DNA of 64,000 bases from an uncultured Bryobacterales bacterium (GTDB lineage: Bacteria; Acidobacteriota; Terriglobia; Bryobacterales; UBA6623). The stretch covers positions 3,856,062-3,920,061 of the forward strand of contig OX638379.1 of the NCBI GenBank assembly GCA_951813605.1, read 5' to 3'. The first letter of the stretch is position 1. Each line of letters begins with the position of its first letter. The notes beneath the pieces are model-generated. The model saw nothing but the letters and a program-made list of their open reading frames with translations. It ran no database searches and was not told where the DNA came from. Position numbers and translations under genes: made by a program. Of the stretch, positions 19,401-28,524 are shown in pieces.

Positions 19401-19743
19401 TGTGGGCGACGCAAGCGGGCCGGACCCCGAGGGTGCCGGTCGAGTGTTCAACCGGTTTGCGTTCGCCCAGCCAAGCGTGGGAACCTTCGGCAACAGTGGC
19501 CGGAACATCCTGCGGGGCGAAGGTCTGAATAACGTCGACTTCTCTCTGTTTAAGAACGCAAGAATCACGGAGCGAGTCACCGCGCAGGTCCGGGGGGAGT
19601 TCTTCAACGTGTTCAATCACACGCAATTCGGGCCGTTCCCGGGATCTTCGTTCAGCTTGGATCCGAATTCCCAATTCGGGGTGTATCGGAGAGTGCAGCA
19701 GGAGGCACGGATCATTCAGCTGGGGCTGAAGTTTATATTCTAG
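16468..19743 (+). CDS. Oar-like TonB-dependent receptor with carboxypeptidase-regulatory domain
   Basis: A 1091-residue outer-membrane protein; ATG at 16468 follows AAGGAAGGA. After a signal peptide (about residues 1-26), residues 30-110 are a carboxypeptidase-regulatory-like beta-sandwich (GSITDPSDAAIPGANVRV is its first strand). A plug domain follows (about 120-235, with NAYMIDGVENNDP), then a large TonB-type beta-barrel with repeated aromatic strands, ending in LGLKFIF with a terminal Phe as expected for an outer-membrane barrel. This layout, without a SusD partner, is the large expanded receptor family of acidobacteria. Such receptors import oligosaccharides or peptides using TonB energy. 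It precedes the PSD1 pair and DUF1501 on the same strand, and the set may work together on one substrate; that link is inference. Confidence 0.9.
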   Translation: MKHLAPPLIFLLGILLFVAVAASSAQTAYGIILGSITDPSDAAIPGANVRVTNIGTNISNEVSTGAEGGYAVARLIPGQYRVEVSYEGFKTAASPALTLLVNQNLRFDATLEPGTVETVVEVIAVGTLIETDTSSVGKVVENKQIVDLPMVSRNFTDLIVLSPATVTDNGGSLGNEQNSFRTRLSGGGSFIGGGRAGDNAYMIDGVENNDPGFQTPSITPPIDAIQEFRLMNKNYTAEFGGGAAQINIAIKSGTNEVHGTAYEFLRNDVLNARNFFAERDPITGRSKPQLRYNQFGGSIGGPVAKNKLFYFFNYESTRVRTFAPEAARYPSRAQLGGDFSGELPVTDYLTGDQFPNNQVPSSRISAKSQDLLFLFPEPNVPARVGFNTVKTLSRPENVDQYHGRADWLASQKDNLFIRASFSDQDILRRALRPLGGTLDQQKGRNIALAWTRVFSPKLLNEIRIGFSRPISLRAQEGAFDEDIAGSLFRGTDTAPVTFGAPAIGLTDYSGVGSTGNGPLNYLTNSWSFVDSVSYTAGTHKIKIGIDFRNFLFKEVNSFRPRGYIGFTGLFTQNPLNATGNSVADFVQGLPFSAAVNQGEFTSWFHAQVYNLYVQDDWTVSPNLTINWGLRYEYRTPLEEELDRVSIFDPDYPGGRMLTPNQAIVDQLDTPLIGGGASRGLIDPDLNNFAPRIGLAYRPFRDNRTVVRAGYGVFYSTFEFNEYIFSVLNSPWQKTSAVNASLDNPIDFENLFPTADTPIPIAGSMSSLSLDRRNRTPYVQQWNFNIQRELGRDWALEVGYLGSKSTKLATRSVISQGMLTRPGPDPEVFFPYHNFAFILIDRTEGISNYHAGFVRLEKRFGDGFYLSAHHTWSKGLSLASSACSVGNDACLGRQNVWNLRADYGPNSYDVTHRFVFSGIWELPFGRGKRFGTDMPAVADGVLGGWQLNTIYQVQSGFPFSITARDVSGTRSSFFPRADLVGDASGPDPEGAGRVFNRFAFAQPSVGTFGNSGRNILRGEGLNNVDFSLFKNARITERVTAQVRGEFFNVFNHTQFGPFPGSSFSLDPNSQFGVYRRVQQEARIIQLGLKFIF

Positions 19744-19923
19744 AAGGACGGGGCAGATGCCGGACGGGCGGACGCAGAGAATCCCAAGTGCGGGCTGGCG
19801 GGGCGGAAACTTCCCCGGGCCGGCGTTGCACTTGACACCGCAGCATGCGGCGCGCACCTGTGGGCCGACGCCGCTTAGCCCGGGCGCTGAGCAGACACGC
19901 GGGACATCAAGAAGTCGGTGGTG

Positions 19924-22569
19924 ATGGCGATATTGCAAGAGCGCGCCGAGGGCGGGAGTCGCCAGCACTCGTGCCCGACGCCGTTAGCGTCCCTGATTCT
20001 TGCAATTCTCGGCTGGGGCGCCGCCTGGGCCGACGCCGCTCAGGGGCCAAAGCCGGCTGGGCCTGCCAAGAGGGCTGTTAACTTCGAGAGCCAAGTCGAG
20101 CCGATTCTCCGAAAGCACTGCATCTCCTGTCACGGACCGTCAATCCAGACGAACGGCCTGCGTTTGGACCAGCGCGATGCGGCGCTCCGGGGCGGGTACA
20201 GCGGCCGGGCGATCTTGCCGCATGACAGCGCTGGGAGTCCGCTGGTGCATCGAGTCTCCAGCGGCCGCGACGGATTCAGGATGCCGCCCGCCGAGCCGCG
20301 TCTGACTGGCCGCGAAATCGACATCCTGACCGCTTGGATCGACCACGGCGCACCGTGGACGGCGCTGGAGGGGACAGAAGAAACCCGGCAATCGCCCGCT
20401 GCGGATAGCCACTGGTCATTTCGAAAGATCCGCCGCCCGGAGCCGCCGGGAGTGGAGCACAGCGACTGGGTTCGGAATCCGATCGATCAGTTCATTCTGG
20501 CCAAGCTCGAATCCGAAGGCGTGGCCGGTTCCTCGGAAGCTGACGCATCGACTCTAGTGCGCCGCCTGAGCCTCGACCTCGTCGGCCTGCCGCCGTCCGT
20601 GGAAGAAGCCGGCGCATTTCTCGACGATTCCGCGCCCGAAGCTTACGAACGCCTGGTCGACCGGCTACTGGATTCGCGGCATTACGGCGAGAAGTGGGCG
20701 CGCCACTGGCTGGACCTCGCGCGCTACGCCGACAGCGACGGCTACACGCAGGACCTAGCCCGACCCTTCGCGTGGCGCTGGCGGCACTGGGTGATCCAAG
20801 CGCTGAACGACGACATGCCCTTCGACGATTTCACCACCCTCCAACTGGCCGCCGACCTGCTTGAGAATCCGACACCGGATCAGCTGGCCGCCACAGGCAT
20901 GCACCGCAACACCTTGCGGAATCGCGAGGGCGGCACGATATACGAGCAGTCGCGCTTCGAGGAAACTGCTGATCGCGCGAATACCGTTGCGACCGTGTGG
21001 CTCGGGCTCACCGTGGAATGCGCGCAATGCCACGACCACAAGTACGATCCGATCACGCAGAAGGACTTTTATTCCCTCTACGCCTTCTTCGACAACGTCA
21101 GGGACGTGCATATCAACGCTCCGCTGCCCGGCGAAATGGGCCCCTACCTCCAATTGCGTGCCGAATACGAGCGAAAGCGCCAGGAACTCCTCGACGAGCA
21201 TCACGTGCCGCAACTCCAGCCGGAATGGGAACGGCAGATGAAGATCGCCGGTGCCAATCCCGGCGAGCGCACCGACTGGGACCTCTGCTACGACGTCCTG
21301 TACCAGATGACCGACGGCGGCTGGGAAGTGCTCCGCAAGGACCCTGACGAACGCACTTTCCGGGAACGGGAGATGCTCACCGACTACTTTATCGACTGGT
21401 ACCACACCGTGGTTTCGAAGCAGCGCACGGAGGAGCTGCAGTACAAGGACCTGAGGAAGAAGCTGACCCGGCTGAAGGCCGCGTATCCCCAGTTGAGCGA
21501 GGCGCGCATCATTCGGGAACAGGAAGGTCCCGGCCAGACCTTCCTGCGAGTCCGGGGGGAATGGAACCAACACGGTATCGCGGTCGATCCTGTGCCGCCG
21601 GCCTTCCTGCCTCAGCCCCCAAACGCGAGGCGAGCGACAAGACTTGACCTTGCGGAGTGGCTTGTCTCAGAGCAGAACCCGCTCACGGCGCGGGTGGCCG
21701 TCAATCGCATGTGGCAGGAACTCTTCGGTCGCGGACTTGTCCGAACGTCCGAGGACTTCGGCACCCAGGGCAGCTTGCCCTCGCATCCAGAGCTGCTGGA
21801 CTGGCTGGCCTCGGAATTCATGGACCGCGGCTGGAGCATGAAGCAGATGCACAAGCTCATCGTGATGTCAGCCACTTACCGCCAGTCGTCGCGAATCCGC
21901 CCGGAACTCGCCGAACGAGATCCGGAGAACACTTGGATCGCGCGCCAAAACCGCCTGCGCCTGCAATCGGAAATCCTTCGCGATTCCGCGCTGCGCGCGA
22001 GCGGCCTCTTGTCTCCGGAGATTGGCGGGCCCAGCGTGTTCCCGCCGCAGCCGAAAGGCGTTGCCGAACTGACATACGACTGGGACACCGAGCGATGGCC
22101 GGAGAGTTCCGGCACCGACCGCTACAGGCGGGGGCTTTACACCTTTTTCCACCGCACTGCGCCCTATCCGCAGATGATGATTTTCGACGCTCCCGACTCG
22201 CATCGGGCAGCGAGCCGCAGACATCGTTCGAACACACCCTTGCAGGCCTTGAATCTGCTCAACGACGAAGTCTTTCTAGAGGCCTCCCGCGGATTGGCGC
22301 TTCGCGTAGTGGCCGAGTCCCCGCCGGACTGGCGCAATCGGTTGCGCCGAATGTTCCAACTAACCCTCGGCCGGCTGCCGTCCGAATCTGAGGCGGACGA
22401 GTTGGGGGCATCGTACCGGCGCCAGATGAGCCTGCTGCTTCGGTCCCCTGTCGATGTGAAACGGCTTGCTCAGGTCGATTCTCGCGAACAAGACCCGGTT
22501 CAGATCGCAGCCTGGATGGGGCTCGGACGCATCCTGATGAACACGGACGAATTCATCACGCGGGAATAG
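19924..22569 (+). CDS. PSD1 protein: cytochrome-type domain + DUF1549 + DUF1553 (copy 1)
   Basis: An 881-residue exported protein. I use the ATG at 19924; two GTG codons immediately upstream are alternatives, and no clear ribosome binding site helps. After a signal segment ending near WADAAQ, residues of about 60-145 hold a planctomycete-type cytochrome motif: [15 protein letters not shown] with heme-type CISCH. DUF1549 follows (about 165-370), with [28 protein letters not shown] and a second Cxx[18 protein letters not shown]1553 is C-terminal (about 560-870), with [16 protein letters not shown] and [13 protein letters not shown]. The families are known from planctomycetes and acidobacteria and are thought to be envelope redox proteins tied to polysaccharide use, but no reaction is established. 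It forms a tandem pair with the next gene. Confidence 0.88.
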   Translation: MAILQERAEGGSRQHSCPTPLASLILAILGWGAAWADAAQGPKPAGPAKRAVNFESQVEPILRKHCISCHGPSIQTNGLRLDQRDAALRGGYSGRAILPHDSAGSPLVHRVSSGRDGFRMPPAEPRLTGREIDILTAWIDHGAPWTALEGTEETRQSPAADSHWSFRKIRRPEPPGVEHSDWVRNPIDQFILAKLESEGVAGSSEADASTLVRRLSLDLVGLPPSVEEAGAFLDDSAPEAYERLVDRLLDSRHYGEKWARHWLDLARYADSDGYTQDLARPFAWRWRHWVIQALNDDMPFDDFTTLQLAADLLENPTPDQLAATGMHRNTLRNREGGTIYEQSRFEETADRANTVATVWLGLTVECAQCHDHKYDPITQKDFYSLYAFFDNVRDVHINAPLPGEMGPYLQLRAEYERKRQELLDEHHVPQLQPEWERQMKIAGANPGERTDWDLCYDVLYQMTDGGWEVLRKDPDERTFREREMLTDYFIDWYHTVVSKQRTEELQYKDLRKKLTRLKAAYPQLSEARIIREQEGPGQTFLRVRGEWNQHGIAVDPVPPAFLPQPPNARRATRLDLAEWLVSEQNPLTARVAVNRMWQELFGRGLVRTSEDFGTQGSLPSHPELLDWLASEFMDRGWSMKQMHKLIVMSATYRQSSRIRPELAERDPENTWIARQNRLRLQSEILRDSALRASGLLSPEIGGPSVFPPQPKGVAELTYDWDTERWPESSGTDRYRRGLYTFFHRTAPYPQMMIFDAPDSHRAASRRHRSNTPLQALNLLNDEVFLEASRGLALRVVAESPPDWRNRLRRMFQLTLGRLPSESEADELGASYRRQMSLLLRSPVDVKRLAQVDSREQDPVQIAAWMGLGRILMNTDEFITRE

Positions 22570-22821
22570 ATCGATGCCGTTGTGGAAGCTCGCCAGCAAT
22601 CAGAGCCCGCGGCGCAACTCCGGGGAACTCACCAGCAACTCACGCAAGATGCCTTCTGGAGACCCAGGTCTCGGTCCCGGTTTCCCGGCACCTCAAATGC
22701 CGAGACTTCAGGATTCGCACCCGTGGAGCCGCTCGGTCGGAATCCGCCGGCGTTCCTCTAGCGCTGATTCCGTGTGAAACGGGGAGAAAGACTTGAAAGC
22801 GACGACCTTTGGAGTCCTAGA

Positions 22822-25455
22822 ATGAACACAGCAAGGGGGCGAAACCGCATGCACTCTTCACGCCAGTACGCACGTTGCCTATTTCTCGCTGCCTTTGGAT
22901 TCGTTCCGGCCGCGACCCCGGCTGCCGCCGCCCCCGATTTGCCTCCTCCGGCGGAGGGGATTGTTGAATTCGCTAGGGATGTCGAGCCCATCCTGCACAC
23001 GCGATGCTACGCATGCCATGGACCGTCCGTTCAAATGAACGGCCTTCGCTTCGACCGGCGCGAGGTAGTCCTGACCGGGGGATATAGCGGAGTCGCGGTG
23101 AAGGCAAATGACAGCGCTAGCAGTCCGTTGATTCATCGAATCGCGAGCTCGAAAGAAGGCTACCGGATGCCGCCGGCGGGGCCTCCCCTCAAACCGGCGG
23201 AGGTGGGCATCCTGCGCGCCTGGATCGACCAAGGCGTTCCGTGGGGACCGGCGGAACCACAAGCAACGGCTCGGCCTCGGACGCCCGCGAGCGGCCATTG
23301 GTCGTTTTTGCCAATTGAGCACCCGAAGCCACCCACTCCGAAGAGGGGCGATTGGACCCGCAATCCGATCGATCAGTTCGTTCTTGCCAGACTGGAATCC
23401 GAAGGCGTCAGCCCGTCGCAGGAAGCCGACAAGCTGACCCTGCTGCGCCGGCTTAGCCTGGACCTCACCGGCCTGCCGCCCTCGTGGGACGAGGCCGAGG
23501 CATTTCTCGCCGATTCCGCGCCCAGAGCCTACGAGCGCGCAGTCGACCGGCTACTGGACTCGGATCATTACGGGGAGAAATGGGCGCGACACTGGCTGGA
23601 TCTCGCCCGCTACGCTGACAGCGACGGCTATGAGAAGGACATGGCCCGGCCCTACGCCTGGCGCTGGAGGAACTGGGTCATCGACGCGTTGAACGCGGAC
23701 ATGCGCTTCGACGAATTCACGACCCTTCAGCTAGCCGCCGACTTGCTCGATAGTCCGACGCCGGACCAGCTGGCCGCCACCGGCTTCCACCGCAACACGC
23801 TGCGAAATCGCGAGGGCGGCACGATCTTCGAACAGTCGCGATTTGAAGAGACCCTCGATCGCGCCAACACTGTCGCGACGGTGTGGCTGGGGCTGACGGT
23901 GGAGTGCGCCCAATGCCACGACCACAAATACGACCCGATATCCCAGAAGGACTTCTATTCGCTGTACGCATACTTCGACAACGTGGAAGACGTGCATATC
24001 AATGCGCCGCTGCCGGGCGAAATGGGGCCGTACCTCCGCAAGCGCGCCGACTACCTGGCAAAACGGCAGGAGCTTCTCGAGGGGCATCACGTTCCGGAAT
24101 TGCAGCCTGAATGGGAACGGGAGATGAAGATCGCCGGGGCGAACCCCGGCGTGCGCACCGATTGGGACCTCTGCTACGACGTCTTGTTCCAGATGACCGA
24201 TGGCGGCTGGGAAGTCCTGCACAAGGACCCTGCCGAACGGACCTTCCGTGAGCGGGAGATGCTAACGGACTACTTTGTCGACTGGTACTACACGGTGGTC
24301 TCCAAGGAGCGCATCGAGGAGTTGCAGTTCAAGGAACTCCGGAAAAAGCTAAAGCACCTGAAGGCCTCCTACCCCAAGCTCAGCGAAGCGCGCATCATTC
24401 GGGAGCGAGGCCAAACGAGGCCGACCTTCTTGCGCATGAGGGGTCAATGGGATCGCAAGGGCATGCAGATCGAGCCTCGGCCTCCAGAGTTCCTGCCCCA
24501 ATCGCCCCGCGAGGGTCGCCAGACACGGCTCGATCTGGCCAAGTGGCTCCTCTCAGACGACAATCCGCTGACGGCACGAGTGGCCGTCAACCGGATGTGG
24601 CAGGAGTTCTTTGGCCGGGGCCTGGTCCGAACCTCCGAGGATTTCGGCAAGCAAGGCGAACTGCCGTCCCACCCGAGGCTGCTCGACTGGCTGGCGTCGA
24701 CGTTCAGGACCCAGGACTGGAGCTTGAAGCAAATGCACAAGCTGATCGTGATGTCCGCCACCTACCGCCAGTCCTCCCACGCCCGCCCGGATATCGCGGA
24801 ACGAGACGCGGAAAACACGTGGCTCGCGCGCCAGAATCGATTGCGCCTGTCCGCGGAGATCCTGCGCGACGCAGCGCTGCGCGTCGGCGGCCTGCTGGCT
24901 CCGGATATCGGCGGACCCAGCGTCTACCCCCCGCAGCCGCAAGGCGTCGTGGAACTGACCTACGGCTGGGACACAGAGCGCTGGAAGGAAAGCCAAGGCT
25001 CGAACCGCTACAGGCGGGGGCTTTATACCTTCTTCCAGCGGACCTCGCCCTATCCGCAGATGATGAACTTTGATGCGCCCGACTCGCACCGCACGGCCAG
25101 CCGGCGGGGGCGATCGAACACCCCTTTGCAGGCATTGAACCTTCTCAATGACGAAGTCTTCCTAGAGGCCGCCCGAGGATTGGCCGTTCGCACCCTGGCG
25201 GAGTCTTCGGACGATTGGACCGCCCGCCTCAACCGCATCTCTCGACTGACCCTGGGCAGGCTGCCCACCAAGGATGAAGCCGAGGAGCTGGAGGGGTCCT
25301 ACCGACGGCAACTGCGCATCTTGGATCCATCGCCTGCGGACGCGAAACAGCTCTCGCAAATCGACTTGCGCAAGCACGGTCCGGTCGAAGTCGCGGCCTG
25401 GATGGGTGTCGGGCGCATCCTGCTGAACACCGACGAATTCATAACTCGGGAGTAA
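22822..25455 (+). CDS. PSD1 protein: cytochrome-type domain + DUF1549 + DUF1553 (copy 2)
   Basis: A paralogue of the preceding gene, 877 residues from the ATG at 22822, which has GGAG seven bases upstream; ATG 22849 is an alternative. The signal peptide ends near PAAAAP. The domain order is the same: CYACHGPS cytochrome motif with the conserved MNGLRFDRRE segment, DUF1549 with NPIDQFVLARLESEG and the second heme-type site [13 protein letters not shown], then DUF1553 with [16 protein letters not shown] and [13 protein letters not shown]. Most residues match copy 1 along the full length, with differences concentrated in the signal region, the linker at about 110-130 and the last 80 residues. 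This indicates tandem duplication followed by divergence. DUF1501 starts four bases after its stop, so this copy is the one directly coupled to DUF1501. Confidence 0.9.
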   Translation: MNTARGRNRMHSSRQYARCLFLAAFGFVPAATPAAAAPDLPPPAEGIVEFARDVEPILHTRCYACHGPSVQMNGLRFDRREVVLTGGYSGVAVKANDSASSPLIHRIASSKEGYRMPPAGPPLKPAEVGILRAWIDQGVPWGPAEPQATARPRTPASGHWSFLPIEHPKPPTPKRGDWTRNPIDQFVLARLESEGVSPSQEADKLTLLRRLSLDLTGLPPSWDEAEAFLADSAPRAYERAVDRLLDSDHYGEKWARHWLDLARYADSDGYEKDMARPYAWRWRNWVIDALNADMRFDEFTTLQLAADLLDSPTPDQLAATGFHRNTLRNREGGTIFEQSRFEETLDRANTVATVWLGLTVECAQCHDHKYDPISQKDFYSLYAYFDNVEDVHINAPLPGEMGPYLRKRADYLAKRQELLEGHHVPELQPEWEREMKIAGANPGVRTDWDLCYDVLFQMTDGGWEVLHKDPAERTFREREMLTDYFVDWYYTVVSKERIEELQFKELRKKLKHLKASYPKLSEARIIRERGQTRPTFLRMRGQWDRKGMQIEPRPPEFLPQSPREGRQTRLDLAKWLLSDDNPLTARVAVNRMWQEFFGRGLVRTSEDFGKQGELPSHPRLLDWLASTFRTQDWSLKQMHKLIVMSATYRQSSHARPDIAERDAENTWLARQNRLRLSAEILRDAALRVGGLLAPDIGGPSVYPPQPQGVVELTYGWDTERWKESQGSNRYRRGLYTFFQRTSPYPQMMNFDAPDSHRTASRRGRSNTPLQALNLLNDEVFLEAARGLAVRTLAESSDDWTARLNRISRLTLGRLPTKDEAEELEGSYRRQLRILDPSPADAKQLSQIDLRKHGPVEVAAWMGVGRILLNTDEFITRE

Positions 25456-25459
25456 CTCC

Positions 25460-26905
25460 ATGACCTTCCAGCAATTTCACGCTATTCAACGCCGACGCGA
25501 CTTTCTCAAGAACGTCGCCTCCGGGATAGGCATGGTGGCGCTCGGAGACTTGCTCGCCCGCGACGGACTGACGGCGGCCAACCTGCCGGACATTAACCCA
25601 CTCGCACCCAAGGAGCCGCATTTCCAGCCCAAGGCCAAGCACGTCATCTTCATGTTCATGGAGGGCGGCCCAAGCCAGTACGAGCTGTTCGATCCAAAGC
25701 CCGATCTGGAGAAGCATCACGGTTCGGCTCTTCCGGAATCGATGACCAAGGATCTGAAGCTCGCGTTCATCAAGCCATCCGCCAAGGTGATGGCGAGCAA
25801 GTTCAAGTTCCATCGACACGGCCAGAGCGGAATGGAGATCTCCGAACTCATGCCGCAGCTCGGCAGTGTCGCCGACGATCTCTGCCTGGTGCGCTCGCTG
25901 AGTACGGACGCTTTCAATCATCATCCCGGCCAGTTGCTGCTGTTCACGGGCCACACGCAGTTCGGCCGTCCGACCATGGGCGCCTGGTCGGTCTACGGGC
26001 TCGGAAGCGAATCGCAGAACCTGCCTGGCTTCGTCGTGCTGACATCCGGTCGCGGCACAAGCGGCGGCTCCAGCAACTTCTCCAGCGGGTTCCTCCCGTC
26101 GCACTATCAGGGCACGGTGTTTCGGAACAGCGGGGATCCGATTCTGTACCTCTCGAATCCCAAGGGCGTTAGCGACGCCCTGCAGCAGGAAACGCTGCGT
26201 GCCGTCCGGAAAATGAACGAGATGCGATTCGAGACGACAGGCGATCTGGAAATCGCTTCGCGCATCTCGTCCTACGAGCTTGCCCACCGCATGCAGGTTT
26301 CTGCCCCGGAATTGCTGGATTTCTCCAGCGAGCCCGAGTACGTGCTCGACGGCTACGGCGTGAAGAGTGACGATGAAGGCCAGAAGCAGTACGCTACGAA
26401 CTGCCTGCTCGCGCGTCGCATGGTCGAACGCGGCGTCCGGTTCGTGCTCATGATGGACGCTAGCTGGGATGACCACAGCGAGTTGAACAAGAACCTGCCC
26501 ACCCGCTGCAAGAAGGTCGACCAGTCGAACGCCTATTTGATCCAGGACCTCAAGCAGCGCGGCCTGCTTGACGAGACGCTGGTCATTTGGGGAGGCGAGT
26601 TCGGGCGCACGCCGATGGTGGAGCTCCGCCGGCCTGACGACGCAGACAACGCCGGGCGCGACCACCATCCGAACGCCTACAGCATGTGGATGGCGGGTGG
26701 CGGCCTCCGTGCAGGTCAGGTCGTCGGCAAGACAGATGATTTGTGTCTCAACGTCGTCGAGGATTCGGTTCACGTCCATGACCTGCAGGCCACGGTCATG
26801 CATCTGCTGGGGTTCGACCACAAGAAGCTGACCTACCGCCACATGGGACGTGATTTCCGATTGACAGACGTCCACGGCCAGGTAGCGGAAAAATTGCTGG
26901 CGTAG
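25460..26905 (+). CDS. DUF1501 family protein, probable Tat export
   Basis: A 481-residue protein whose ATG at 25460 lies four bases after the PSD1 stop, with GGGAG overlapping the previous gene's end. The N terminus has a Tat-like RRRDFLKN (residues 11-18) followed by a hydrophobic stretch. DUF1501 is a sulfatase/alkaline-phosphatase-superfamily fold; here VIFMFMEGGPSQYELFDPKP (about residues 63-82) and WGGEFGRTPMVE (about 373-384) are its signature segments. DHHPNAYSMWMAGGG and a C-terminal HDLQATVMHLLG are also typical. These proteins almost always sit next to PSD1 genes, as here, and the pair is believed to act together outside the cytoplasmic membrane. The catalytic function is not known. 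Confidence 0.92.
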   Translation: MTFQQFHAIQRRRDFLKNVASGIGMVALGDLLARDGLTAANLPDINPLAPKEPHFQPKAKHVIFMFMEGGPSQYELFDPKPDLEKHHGSALPESMTKDLKLAFIKPSAKVMASKFKFHRHGQSGMEISELMPQLGSVADDLCLVRSLSTDAFNHHPGQLLLFTGHTQFGRPTMGAWSVYGLGSESQNLPGFVVLTSGRGTSGGSSNFSSGFLPSHYQGTVFRNSGDPILYLSNPKGVSDALQQETLRAVRKMNEMRFETTGDLEIASRISSYELAHRMQVSAPELLDFSSEPEYVLDGYGVKSDDEGQKQYATNCLLARRMVERGVRFVLMMDASWDDHSELNKNLPTRCKKVDQSNAYLIQDLKQRGLLDETLVIWGGEFGRTPMVELRRPDDADNAGRDHHPNAYSMWMAGGGLRAGQVVGKTDDLCLNVVEDSVHVHDLQATVMHLLGFDHKKLTYRHMGRDFRLTDVHGQVAEKLLA

Positions 26906-27467
26906 CGGGGAGATCCACCGCGATGCGCTGGGAATCGCGGCCACCCGCGGTGCCTGCGCGGCAGTCCCGCGGCATTCCGGGCTGAGGGCCCTGCCCAACC
27001 AGCTCTTGCGGGCCGCCTACGCTGTGAGGGATTGGCCGCGAGTTCTCGTTCAATACCCTCGAGGGGGGCACTGGCCGGAACCACGTGGACGAGGTCTCAT
27101 GGTTCTGGCAGACTGTGCGGAATGCAATCAGGGCACGGTTGCGGAGCCAGAATGCGAAGGCGTCGCTCGGACGAATCGATCCATGCTTGCCTCGACGGTC
27201 GCGCCGCGCCGTCTTTTCGAATTAGCCCACCGCACGGTGATCTAATGCCAGGCACGCCGCATGCAGTCGCGATGATCCGCTAAGTCTCGCGGCTATTGGT
27301 CAGCAGCCGTTCGTCCTAGAAGCAATTCGAGCACCAATACTGATCGAAGATTCCCGCGAGGCTGGCTTGGCCGGGGCTGTCCCGGCCAACCGACAGCAAG
27401 TGAACTTGCGCGTCAAGTACGATGAAGGGGTCAGTCCCTCGCAGGGTACCGAGCAGTTGCTTCCCAG
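26906..27467. other. intergenic region before tRNA-Leu
   Basis: About 560 bases with no convincing coding frame. It holds one strong inverted repeat (27367-27389), listed separately. A tRNA promoter must lie in the last 100 bases, but I could not place it. Confidence 0.45.
27367..27389. repeat. inverted repeat upstream of tRNA-Leu
   Basis: TTGGCCGGG at 27367-27375 and CCCGGCCAA at 27381-27389 form a perfect 9-bp stem with a 5-base loop. No T-tract follows on either strand, so termination is unlikely. It may be a solitary REP-like element or a protein site. Confidence 0.5.
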
Positions 27468-27552
27468 GCGAACGTGGCGGAATTGGCAGACGCGCTAGAT
27501 TTAGGTTCTAGTGGGGCAACCCGTGGGAGTTCGAGTCTCCCCGTTCGCACCA
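27468..27552 (+). tRNA. tRNA-Leu (anticodon UAG)
   Basis: An 85-base cloverleaf read by eye. Acceptor stem GCGAACG (27468-27474) pairs with CGTTCGC (27542-27548), followed by discriminator A and an encoded CCA (27550-27552). The anticodon arm CTAGA-TTTAGGT-TCTAG gives anticodon TAG, which reads CUA-type leucine codons. A class II variable arm (GGGGCAACCC) and T arm GGGAG-TTCGAGT-CTCCC are present, as expected for tRNA-Leu. Confidence 0.97.
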
Positions 27553-27713
27553 ACTGATCGAGGGCACGCTATGCTGGTCTCCGGTTGGCAGCCGTCCCAA
27601 AGGGGATCCCGGGCCGTTCAACGCGCTCTCGGTCAGAGCGCAGCGCTTAGGACCAGCGCAGACTGGGGCTGGAGCTTTCCCAACGATCAACGCTTGAAGA
27701 TCTGGCCAGTCGG

Positions 27714-27845
27714 ATGATTCGTTCATTGCTGCTGGAATTGGCCATGGAACTAGTCATTTCCCGAATCGGCAAGCACTGGAAGCTCGTCGTCTTAGTCGTT
27801 GTTACTGGATTCATTGCCTTCACCTTCCTGAGATTCATCAGCTGA
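27714..27845 (+). CDS. possible small membrane peptide, 43 residues
   Basis: A short frame ATG 27714 to TGA 27845. The first half is amphipathic with Glu/Arg/Lys/His; the second half, from about residue 22, is one hydrophobic segment (KLVVLVVVTGFIAFTFLRF) long enough to cross a membrane, and the protein ends three residues later. No good ribosome binding site precedes the ATG, though Met11 is an alternative start. It lies 160 bases downstream of tRNA-Leu, and a terminator-like hairpin begins about 60 bases after its stop, so it could be transcribed with the tRNA. I do not recognise a family. It may be chance. Confidence 0.25.
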   Translation: MIRSLLLELAMELVISRIGKHWKLVVLVVVTGFIAFTFLRFIS

Positions 27846-27853
27846 AGCTGATG
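27836..27853 (+). repeat. perfect hairpin over the end of the small frame
   Basis: CATCAGC (27836-27842), loop TGAA, GCTGATG (27847-27853): a 7-bp perfect stem with a tetraloop that includes the stop codon of the small frame. No T-run follows. Confidence 0.45.
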
Positions 27854-27903
27854 TTCTGATCTCCCCCTTGGCAATGCGGGTGGCTTAAGTCAACACTTGG
27901 GAG

Positions 27904-27934
27904 CCGCGCTCGTGGCGCGGGCCCCTTCCTTTCT
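27904..27934 (+). terminator. possible terminator downstream of tRNA-Leu
   Basis: CCGCGC (27904-27909) pairs with GCGCGG (27915-27920) around a 5-base loop, followed by a pyrimidine-rich tract GCCCCTTCCTTTCTT. It could end the tRNA-Leu transcript. Confidence 0.4.
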
Positions 27935-28524
27935 TGGATATTCTTGCGTCTTGGGCTGTGCCTGCAATCCAGTTCCGGAACGTTCACGAAGCCACAGCAA
28001 TCACCGTAATCCTTAAGAAGCGCGCGAGTGCAAAGCGCGCGCTATCGCATTCGTGCGAGTACGGCTGAATCCATTGGCGATGCCGATCTGGACCGCAAGA
28101 AGGGACGCTCGCATCTCTTCTTGGGTCGGGATACTGATCGAAGCCTTATCTGGTTCGCTCCGATTCTGATGTTTGCACCGCTTTAGGGCCCGCCGTATCC
28201 GAATCGAGCAAGCCCATCCAATTCTCTCCGTGTTGGCGAACGATTCCGTGCGTGTAGTCTCATGAACACAGCTCTTGAGGCGAGCTGACGTGACGATGCG
28301 AGATTTCCAAGTCGAAAGGGGCGAAACTCTGAAACCAGCGATCTAGTTGGATTCTCGCCGGTTGCTCAGGGTCGCTGCAGTGACGTACACACAGGGTGGA
28401 CGGGATCCGGCGAACTGCGAGGGCAGGCGCATTCCCGTAGGAGCGGTCCTGCGATACCGATGGGAGGGCATGGGCCCTTGGAGTCAGCGTTCGCTCTAAA
28501 CTTCAACGCGAAGCCGCACCTGAA
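27935..28524. other. intergenic region, no gene seen
   Basis: About 590 bases downstream of the terminator-like hairpin and of the stop of the minus-strand DUF1552 gene. It includes a short GCGCGC inverted repeat near 28020-28042. No coding frame, RNA gene or clear terminator for DUF1552 was recognised. Confidence 0.45.

Noticed and set aside
18865..19968. Open frame of 367 codons on the minus strand
   Set aside because: Antisense to the TonB receptor; no recognisable features.
25439..26998. Open frame of 519 codons on the minus strand
   Set aside because: It is fully antisense to the well-supported DUF1501 gene; the translation has no domain and is typical of codon-bias shadow frames in GC-rich DNA.
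28020..28042. GCGCGC inverted repeat as a terminator
   Set aside because: Short, low-complexity stem with no T-run on either strand and no gene ending close by on the plus strand.
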